A DNA stretch of 11,106 bases from contig CAOJNR010000025.1 of NCBI GenBank assembly GCA_948439925.1, forward strand, positions 1 through 11,106. Direction: 5' to 3'. A program made the translations under genes and the position numbers. Below the pieces are notes generated by a model. That model made no database searches and was not told the DNA's origin. It saw only the letters and a list, made by a program, of their open reading frames with translations. Below are positions 1 to 5,300 of this stretch, piece by piece (the stretch's first letter is position 1; each line of letters starts with the position of its first letter). The DNA comes from an uncultured Clostridia bacterium (lineage in GTDB: Bacteria > Bacillota > Clostridia > Christensenellales > UBA1242).

Positions 1-54
1 AGCAAAGGACTGAAAATCCTTGTGTCGGTGGTTCGATTCCACCTTAGGGCACCA
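1..54 (+). tRNA. tRNA-Phe (GAA), 5' part outside the window
   Basis: This is the 3' portion of a tRNA. The anticodon stem AAGGA/TCCTT encloses the seven-base loop CTGAAAA, giving anticodon GAA (Phe). It is followed by a 5-nt variable loop, the T arm GGTGG-TTCGATT-CCACC, the acceptor strand TTAGGGC, discriminator A and an encoded CCA. The D arm and the 5' acceptor strand lie upstream of the window. It is the first of three co-oriented tRNA genes. Confidence 0.93.
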
Positions 55-134
55 ATGAAAAAACTGTGCTCTTGTTCGCTTTTGCCAAATTGAATTTTGG
101 CAAAAGTTAGCACAATTTCGCTTGTTTTTTCATT
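54..134. repeat. Long imperfect inverted repeat after tRNA-Phe
   Basis: Three nested complementary arm pairs can be read: TGAAAAAAC (56-64) with GTTTTTTCA (124-132), TGTGCT (65-70) with AGCACA (109-114), and CTTTTGCCAAA (79-89) with TTTGGCAAAAG (96-106). Together they form an extended hairpin with internal loops. The inner 11-bp stem is perfect. The T run at 125-130 is not directly after the inner stem, so this is not a standard intrinsic terminator, although it may end or process the tRNA-Phe transcript. Confidence 0.6.
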
Positions 135-166
135 TTCGCGCCAATCGAAAATGCCAAAGGCATTTT
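131..166. repeat. Two mutually exclusive hairpins
   Basis: CATTTTCG (131-138) can pair with CGAAAATG (146-153). Alternatively AAAATGCC (148-155) can pair with GGCATTTT (159-166) across an AAA loop. The arms overlap, so only one can form at a time. No gene or terminator is evident here. The function is unknown. Confidence 0.5.
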
Positions 167-263
167 GCGCGACTCTCTTGCGAAGAATGGCTATTGATTG
201 AGGAATTTTATTTTCTAAATCCTTAGATTAACAAGCAAGAAAATTATTAAAAATCCACATAAA

Positions 264-344
264 ACTTCTGGCGAAAACTTCGCATGAGAGTTGCGACAAA
301 TCGCCAACGGAACAGAAGTGTAGTGCGATTTCGTCTGGTCGCAA
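264..344. repeat. Structured segment with pseudoknot-like complementarity
   Basis: TTGCGAC (291-297) and AAATCGC (298-304) pair with GTCGCAA (338-344) and GCGATTT (325-331), forming a two-part stem with a 6-nt bulge. The loop of that stem contains CAGAAGT (313-319), which is complementary to ACTTCTG (264-270) upstream, so a pseudoknot is possible. A small GCGAA/TTCGC hairpin lies at 271-283. No open reading frame here looks real. It could be a non-coding RNA, a repeat element or decayed sequence. Confidence 0.4.
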
Positions 345-345
345 A

Positions 346-419
346 TAACAGAACTTTGCGATCAAATCGTAGAAATTTATGAAAGTAAATTTCGAGATAA
401 ATAAGCAAATGTTCTGTTA
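346..419. repeat. Large hairpin directly upstream of tRNA-Thr
   Basis: TAACAGAAC plus TTTGC (346-359) pairs with GCAAA plus GTTCTGTTA (405-419), with one bulged T at 410, giving a 14-bp stem. An inner 8-bp stem GAAATTTA/TAAATTTC (372-379 and 386-393) lies inside it. The outer stem ends one base before the tRNA-Thr acceptor. A role in tRNA processing or as a relic of a small palindromic element is possible, but neither is shown by the sequence. Confidence 0.5.
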
Positions 420-420
420 T

Positions 421-495
421 GCTGGTGTGGCTCAATGGTAGAGCAGCTGACTTGTAATCAGCAGGTTGAAGGTTCGATTCCTTTCACCAGCTCCA
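421..495 (+). tRNA. tRNA-Thr (TGT)
   Basis: A complete cloverleaf can be read. The acceptor arms are GCTGGTG (421-427) and CACCAGC (485-491), and the D arm contains the usual AATGGTAGAGC. The anticodon stem GCTGA/TCAGC encloses CTTGTAA, giving anticodon TGT. The T arm has GGTTCGATTCC. The discriminator is T and CCA is encoded at 493-495. It lies between tRNA-Phe and tRNA-Tyr on the same strand. Confidence 0.97.
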
Positions 496-497
496 AA

Positions 498-515
498 AGC
501 ATCCTTCGGGGTGCT
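498..515 (+). other. UUCG-tetraloop hairpin between tRNA-Thr and tRNA-Tyr
   Basis: AGCATCC (498-504) pairs with GGGTGCT (509-515), with one wobble, around the loop TTCG (505-508) closed by C-G, the very stable cUUCGg tetraloop. Only a short AT stretch without a clean T run follows. It is better read as a spacer structure, a processing landmark or a weak attenuator within a polycistronic tRNA transcript than as a full terminator. Confidence 0.6.
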
Positions 516-525
516 AAAATTTTAT

Positions 526-610
526 GGGTAGGTTGCAGAGCGGCCAAATGCAACGGACTGTAAATCCGTCGGTTACACCTTCGATGGTTCGAATCCATCC
601 CTGCCCACCA
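526..610 (+). tRNA. tRNA-Tyr (GTA)
   Basis: The acceptor strand GGGTAGG (526-532) pairs with CCTGCCC before discriminator A and CCA (608-610). The anticodon stem ACGGA/TCCGT encloses CTGTAAA, giving anticodon GTA. The 85-nt length with a long variable arm is as expected for a bacterial class II tRNA-Tyr. The T arm is GATGG-TTCGAAT-CCATC. It is the last tRNA of the cluster and is followed by terminators. Confidence 0.97.
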
Positions 611-619
611 AGTTTGAAT

Positions 620-664
620 TCGCTATATGCCTTATCTAAAAGGCGTGTGGCGATTTTTTGTTTT
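620..664 (+). terminator. Intrinsic terminator of the tRNA cluster
   Basis: A 14-bp stem, counting several G-T wobbles, runs from 620-633 to 640-653 around a 6-nt loop. The core arms are GCCTT/AAGGC and TCGC/GCGA. A TTTTTTGTTTTT tract starts at 654. It is 10 bases downstream of the tRNA-Tyr CCA end. Confidence 0.88.
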
Positions 665-666
665 TC

Positions 667-704
667 AATGTTTTATTCAGTGAATGAATACTAACATTTT
701 TTTT
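667..704 (+). terminator. Second terminator-like hairpin after the tRNA cluster
   Basis: AATGTT (667-672) and TATTCA (674-679) pair with TGAATA (685-690) and AACATT (693-698). A run of eight T follows at 697-704. The stem is AT-rich and imperfect, so it is weaker than the one just upstream. It would back that one up and insulate the tRNA operon from the convergent gene. Confidence 0.6.
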
Positions 705-706
705 AC

Positions 707-728
707 AAAAAAAGCAATAAATTGCTTT
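707..728 (-). terminator. Terminator of the ImmA-type gene
   Basis: Read on the minus strand, AAAGCAAT (721-728) and ATTGCTTT (711-718) form a hairpin, followed by seven T (plus-strand A run 707-713). It lies about 20 bases past the stop codon of the metallopeptidase gene and faces the tRNA terminators, so this is a convergent gene boundary. Confidence 0.7.
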
Positions 729-748
729 ACTTCCACATTTTGTTCCAA

Positions 749-1333
749 TTATATTTTGTTGCAAGATTTTATAAAATCTCTTAGTTGCTTTAAAAGTTTG
801 ATTTCGTATTTATTTGTGTAAAACTTATGCCGACTTTTTATTTTTTTATATCGTTTCATTCGAAATGTTGAAGCTTCAATGCTGACGTCACAAAGTTTTG
901 AAAGTGTTTCGGGAGTGGAAATATTAAGCTCTTTTATAAGCACCATTGGCATAAGTATGCGTGATGCAAACATGTTTGCTTCTTTTTCAAGCATCTTGCT
1001 GTCAGTTATATCTTTGTGCAAAACAATATGTCCAAATTCATGTGCAATAGTAAAACGATTGCGCCATTTATAGTTGTTTTGATTGTAGCATATAAAAAAT
1101 CGATCTCCATTTTGAATTGTGAAACCATCAGGATGACTTGCAATTAAATCTTCTTCGCGTCGATGACTAAACTGGCAATACTGCGCATAGCTCCAAATTT
1201 GCCAGTTGGTTTTGTCTGCTATCTCTTGCAAGTTTAGTGGATATGATCTAACATTATTCTCAATTAAAAACAGCCATGCCTTGTTTCTGACTTTATAATA
1301 ATCTAAACCATTTTTATCTTTATTTTCTATCAT
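749..1333 (-). CDS. ImmA/IrrE family metallo-endopeptidase
   Basis: A 194-residue protein of the ImmA/IrrE (COG2856-type) family. Characterised members of this zinc protease family cleave a partner XRE repressor and so switch on a mobile element or stress response. The zinc motif HEFGH is at residues 98-102, followed by the family's E-A-N-x-F-A-S-R-I-L-M-P stretch at about 118-129, where E118 is the likely third ligand. There is no signal peptide or membrane segment, so it should be cytoplasmic. It lies downstream of the XRE repressor gene on the same strand, the usual pairing, but a terminator overlapping the repressor stop codon separates the two. No Shine-Dalgarno sequence precedes the ATG, and the start codon sits in an inverted repeat (1330-1349), which suggests low expression. 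The substrate being the neighbouring repressor is inferred from family and position. Confidence 0.9.
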   Translation of the reverse strand: MIENKDKNGLDYYKVRNKAWLFLIENNVRSYPLNLQEIADKTNWQIWSYAQYCQFSHRREEDLIASHPDGFTIQNGDRFFICYNQNNYKWRNRFTIAHEFGHIVLHKDITDSKMLEKEANMFASRILMPMVLIKELNISTPETLSKLCDVSIEASTFRMKRYKKIKSRHKFYTNKYEIKLLKQLRDFIKSCNKI

Positions 1334-1349
1334 ACAATTAAAAGTATGA
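1330..1349. repeat. Inverted repeat over the ImmA-type start codon
   Basis: TCATAC (1330-1335) and GTATGA (1344-1349) are perfect inverted repeats separated by 8 bases, and the start codon is inside one arm. It could act as an mRNA hairpin that limits initiation or as a protein-binding palindrome. It could also be chance, since it is only 6+6 bp. Confidence 0.35.
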
Positions 1350-1372
1350 CATAATTATCGACAAAAACAAAC

Positions 1373-1405
1373 AAAAAACCAACAACTTAAAAATCGTTGT
1401 TGGTT
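1373..1405 (-). terminator. Terminator overlapping the 3' end of the XRE gene
   Basis: AACCAACAAC (1377-1386) and GTTGTTGGTT (1396-1405) form a perfect 10-bp stem. On the minus strand it is followed by a six-T run (A run 1373-1378). The right arm codes for the last residues of the XRE repressor, and its stop codon lies in the loop. It should end most repressor transcripts and leave the metallopeptidase gene to read-through. On the plus strand TTTTTT at 1408-1413 gives a weaker reciprocal signal. Confidence 0.8.
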
Positions 1406-1752
1406 GGTTTTTTATCTCTGCTTTCAAAAATAGCAAGCCAATGTTTCATTTCCTCTTCGCTGACTTTAAATTCTTTGCGACCTTCACCACGTCCAAAAAA
1501 AACTATGGTGTTTTCTTTGTTTTGAACTTTTTCTTTGCTAAATTCATCTTCCAATATAAAATTGTCGTTGATTAAAAAAGAAACGGGGATATTAAAAAAA
1601 TCTGCAATTTTGTTAAGCATGCGTATGTTAGGTTCTCGTTGACCAGTTTCCCACATGGCGATTGTTCCTGCTGAAACACCCAACATGCGAGCAAGTCCAA
1701 CTTGTGTTAGTTTTTTTCTATTTCTAATTAACTTGATCTTTTCTGCAAACAT
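1387..1752 (-). CDS. XRE-family transcriptional repressor (Cro/C1-type HTH)
   Basis: A 121-residue regulator. Residues about 5-60 form a Cro/C1-type helix-turn-helix: IRNRKKLTQVGLARMLGV, then SAGTIAMWETGQREPN and the IADFFNIPVSFL end of the fold. The C-terminal part carries F-x-V-S-E-E-E-M-K-x-W, a short helix common in repressors paired with ImmA-type proteases. The start is supported by AAGGAG five bases upstream (plus-strand 1758-1763). It is divergent from the sigma-like gene. The intervening region holds four matching operator copies lying on both promoters, so it is predicted to repress the sigma-like gene and autoregulate. Cleavage by the adjacent ImmA-type protease is the expected release route from family knowledge. 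The inducing signal cannot be read from the sequence. Confidence 0.92.
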   Translation of the reverse strand: MFAEKIKLIRNRKKLTQVGLARMLGVSAGTIAMWETGQREPNIRMLNKIADFFNIPVSFLINDNFILEDEFSKEKVQNKENTIVFFGRGEGRKEFKVSEEEMKHWLAIFESRDKKPTNNDF

Positions 1753-1776
1753 ATTGACTCCTTGTTATTTAATTAT

Positions 1777-1805
1777 ATATTAACATATTGTGAGAAAATA
1801 ATCAA
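1777..1805 (-). promoter_or_regulatory. Promoter for the repressor gene
   Basis: On the minus strand, TTGATT (plus 1800-1805) as -35 and TAATAT (plus 1777-1782) as -10 are separated by exactly 17 bp. It points at the XRE gene, whose start is about 25 bases further on. Operator copy 1 (1780-1796) fills the spacer and touches the -10, which fits autoregulation. Confidence 0.65.
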
Positions 1806-1897
1806 CATTTTATTAAAAATTATTACAATTCTCACAAATTGTTAAATTTTTATTGACTTAAATCTCACAAAGTGTTATAATTCTCACGTATTGTTAG
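1780..1897. promoter_or_regulatory. Array of four repressor operators
   Basis: Four copies of a TTCTCAC-N4-TGTTA-like 17-mer can be read: copy 1 at 1780-1796 (inverted orientation, TTAACATATTGTGAGAA), copy 2 at 1829-1845 (TTCTCACAAATTGTTAA), copy 3 at 1862-1878 (ATCTCACAAAGTGTTAT) and copy 4 at 1881-1897 (TTCTCACGTATTGTTAG). Copy 1 overlaps the repressor promoter. Copy 3 overlaps the spacer and -10 of the forward promoter. Copy 4 covers the expected transcription start. Copies 3 and 4 are 19 bp apart centre to centre, near two helical turns. The binding protein is presumably the adjacent XRE repressor. Confidence 0.82.
1853..1881 (+). promoter_or_regulatory. Strong promoter for the sigma-like gene (and probably rhs)
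   Basis: TTGACT (1853-1858) and a perfect TATAAT (1876-1881) are separated by 17 bp, a near-consensus housekeeping promoter. Transcription should start near 1888, 28 bases before the ATG, with GGAGGA at 1905-1910. Operators 3 and 4 lie on it, so it should be tightly repressed until the repressor is removed. Confidence 0.85.
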
Positions 1898-1915
1898 AAT
1901 TTATGGAGGAAAAGG

Positions 1916-2284
1916 ATGACAAGAGAGGAACTTAAAACAATGCTTGAAGAATATTGGTATGATAATCAATATTTAAAAGAGAAAACAAAAGAAGTGGAGA
2001 AAATCACTGCAATGCTGATTAAAAATCCAAATCTTCAAATTTATCAGTTATCAAAAAAGCAAGAGGAAGAGGTTTTATTTAAACTGCTTGATAAAAAGAA
2101 GAAAATGGATGAACTTATATCAAAACTTAATCAACCATATAGAATCATAATGTATTTAAAATACATGAGTTTTTTAACTTTTGATCAAATTGCCGATCAA
2201 ATGAATTATTCAACCAAAAGAATTTATCAGCTTCATAGCGAAGGGTTAAATAAACTTCTTGATTTAATAAATGAACAAAATTAA
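1916..2284 (+). CDS. Small sigma-70 region-4-like protein (DUF1492/phage sigma type)
   Basis: A 122-residue protein resembling the small phage and mobile-element proteins that consist of a helical N-terminal part plus sigma-70 region 4. Residues about 68-117 read ISKLNQPYRIIMYLKYM, then a helix-turn-helix L-T-F-D-Q-I-A-D-Q-M-N-Y-S-T-K-R-I-Y-Q-L-H, the type that contacts -35 elements. No region 2 is visible, so it may work as a partial sigma or as a positive regulator, like Xpf of phage PBSX. The start is supported by GGAGGA six bases upstream. It is the first gene after the repressed promoter and lies 114 bp before the rhs gene on the same strand with no terminator between them. It may be co-transcribed with rhs, may activate a further promoter in that gap, or both. 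It shows a lysine- and glutamate-rich composition. Confidence 0.8.
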   Translation: MTREELKTMLEEYWYDNQYLKEKTKEVEKITAMLIKNPNLQIYQLSKKQEEEVLFKLLDKKKKMDELISKLNQPYRIIMYLKYMSFLTFDQIADQMNYSTKRIYQLHSEGLNKLLDLINEQN

Positions 2285-2398
2285 GTTTGGAAAATTTAAG
2301 CATTATCACTTTCAGGCACGCCTTAGCAAAGGTTAGACGTCATTAGAAAATATGGGAATTAAACTGAAATTGTAAATTTAATTAAAAGGAGAAAAGTT

Positions 2399-5300
2399 AT
2401 GGAAAAATTTACAATTAATTTAAGTGATAGTAATATTTCAGACAAGAAGATTACTATTCCGTTACAAGAACTGGATAAGGATATAAAAGTCGAAGAAGCA
2501 AAAATTTTGCTTTCAAAAGTTGATACGGGAGAAAATCTTGAAAAAACAGATTGTCGTGTTGACTTTGAAACTTTGGGGAGTGGCAAAAATGAGAGCTGGA
2601 CAAATGTCGACACGATTGATTTGAATAATTCAGAAATTTCCATTGACATCAGTGATGAAATTCAACAAGCATTAAACTTGGATGCTGAGAAAATTATTCT
2701 TCAACTTCAAAGCGATGCTTCGCTTAACTTTTTAAAAGTGAATAAGGTTGATGTTATTTTCAGCTATCTTTCAGATTATCAAGATGAAGAGAAAATTCAA
2801 TATTTCAGCTTGGGCAAGGCTGGCGAATTGAAATTTGATGTTTTCAATAAAAAGTTAAACCTCAGCACTTTGGTTTGTGTGTCAGACTGCAATGTTTTGC
2901 CATTTTCAGTTTATGCTAATTATTCCGAAAGCGAAATTAAAGAAATGCAAGAAATTGGCATGCCTAAAAATTGGACAATTTCCATTCAACAATTTTTGAA
3001 GAAGAAAGAGGATAATGGTAAATTTAAATTTGTATATATTGATGAGAACGGAAAAAATCAAACTTTGCAGGAGCGTTATTATTATCTTTCAGATGATAAT
3101 GTCAAAAACTTTATTCCACGTGAAAAGCTCTCAGTCAATTTGGACGGCGAGCTTGTCTATTGTGAACAGACAGACGACAGCTGGGTTGAGCATAAAATTG
3201 AGAAGCTTTTAAAAGCGCCATCAGGACTTAAATTTGCTTCTTCCATAAAAGACATAAAAGGGCAGGAGTATGTTGATCATGAGCCAGAAGAAATGGCGCA
3301 GGTGCGCTCACAGCTTAAAGCACTTGAAAGCAATAAAGAAAAGTATCAAAAAAGTCTTAACTCTCTCAAAAAGCAAATCTATATTGCCTGCCTCAATAAA
3401 GAGATTGGTGTTTTAGATAATATAGAAAGGCAAAAAAATATTTATAAACAAAATGAAAACGCAGGTAAAGATCCAGCTACAAAAATTGAAAAGCCAAGTA
3501 ACTATCTTAAAGAAATTTATTTGAATAAATTAACACCAGACAAAGCAAAAGCAATAATTAAGAAACATTTAAATAATTTACATATATTTTCAGACGAAGA
3601 ACTTACAACTTATTATAATGAATTGTTAAGCTCGGCTAATAAAGATGCAAATATTGATGATAAAATAGATGATAGCAATTCAGAAAAAGATGAAAAGAAA
3701 CAAAATTTAGTCCTCTCTGACATCAATATTTACGGCAGTAAAACCACGATTGAAAACTATATCGACCAGTTCAATCAGCAAAGCGAAGATTTGGGCGAAA
3801 TCGAAAAGCAAATCGAAAAGTTTAAAAATCAATTATTCCATCTCGAAATGCAAGTGCCAGTGCATTATCTTTATAACGACAACACTATCTACGGCTTTTC
3901 AAAGGCAAATGATGCCGAAGATTTATTCAGGCTGGTTCTCATTTCTGACGCTTATGAGAACGCGATTTACATAAACTATAAAAATTTCGACTGTCAAGAG
4001 ATTGAGAACATCATTGACAGCAATGAAAATGTGATAAACTTTGAATATAAAAATGGCAAGCTTGCAAGCATAACCGATTCGCGCGACAGAAAAATAAGTT
4101 TTAATCAAAATGAAAATTTCCAAATCGTCCACGCAGATGGCAACAAAAGCGTGTTCGGCTTTGACGGAAACAAACTTAGTTTTGTGCTTGACCAGTCGGG
4201 TAAAGGCGTTAAGATTGACTATGAGGCAGACGACATAACAATTAACTCTCTTTCACTTGTTGACAGCGTTTGTGATGGCAAAATTGAATATAAAAACAAA
4301 AAAGACTTTGATGAACTTGCAAACTCTGACTTGTCAGATTGTGTGCTTGAAGATGAAAAAATCGTTATCCATAACGATAACCTTTTGTCGACCACAATTT
4401 CAACAAAGACCAAATGCAAGACGTTTATATTTGAAAAGTCGGGGAAAATTCGAACAATTTATGAATATGAAAACAAGAAAGATGACCAGCTCAAAGCAAA
4501 CGTGACAGCATTTAACTATCAAAACAAAGTCACTCAAAAAGTCACTCCGCTTGCATATTCGGAAAACTATCTCAAAGATGTCTGCTTTGACGAGCAGTCT
4601 TTTCAAACTTTTCCTGAAATTTACCTCGGTCAAACTTTTTGCAAAGCTCTTCAATTCCAGCATTTCTATCAAACGCATAAAAGCTACCACACAAATAGTG
4701 CAGGGGTTTACAGCGTGAACATGAGCGAAAAAATGCTCAATGCAATCAATTTTGGTGAAGAACTTTGTGCGCATAAAACCTTCATCCTCGCAGGCTGGGC
4801 AAGGGCAAACTCGGCGTTTGTTGAAGACGCGGTTGCTTGCGAAGAACAAGAAAAACCAGCCAGACGATTTGAAATCTCGGCAACGATTACTGATGAAAAC
4901 GATAAAAAGTATCACTTCGCAAGGTCTTTTGATTATCGCAACACCGATTGGCAATATCTCGCTCTTCCAATCATGTTGCCAAAAGGAAACATTTCAAGCA
5001 TGACTTGCAGGGTGGACTACACTGGCAATACCGGCGAAATTCAATACACAGACCTCGAACTTAAACAGGCAAACTTGGAAGAAGTCACTTATGATATTCA
5101 AAATCGACCAATCAAAATCGTGAACGCTCACTCTCATTTCGTTAAAGAACTTGCATATACTGCCGATGGCAACTTGCTTTCAAGCGAAACCATAACAAAC
5201 ACTAAAACCAATGAAAAGTTTGTGACGGACTATGCTTATTCTTCAACAGGCAAACTGCTCAAAAAAATTGACCACAACGGCATTGTCGAAGAAAACGTTT

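Noticed and set aside
247..435. Minus-strand open frame of 62 residues in the tRNA gap
   Set aside because: It overlaps the start of tRNA-Thr and an inverted repeat, has no ribosome binding site, and its residues track the palindromes. Not a gene.
587..610. tRNA-Tyr 3' end as an attachment site for an integrated element
   Set aside because: Elements often integrate at tRNA ends, but no integrase and no second copy of this sequence is seen in the window. The terminators directly after the tRNA look intact.
1336..1364. A separate promoter for the ImmA-type gene (TTGTCG, 17 bp, TTAATT on the minus strand)
   Set aside because: The hexamers match poorly, and the predicted transcription start would fall at or inside the ATG. 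Too weak to list.
2285..2398. A promoter for rhs in the gap after the sigma-like gene
   Set aside because: No housekeeping -35/-10 pair with proper spacing was found, and only a 4-bp CCTT/AAGG hairpin is present. A special promoter for the sigma-like protein could exist but cannot be recognised from one copy.
4400..4954. 184-residue minus-strand open frame inside rhs
   Set aside because: It lies wholly antisense to a continuous, well-supported rhs frame, with Cys/Phe-rich residues of no family. A shadow of the coding strand.
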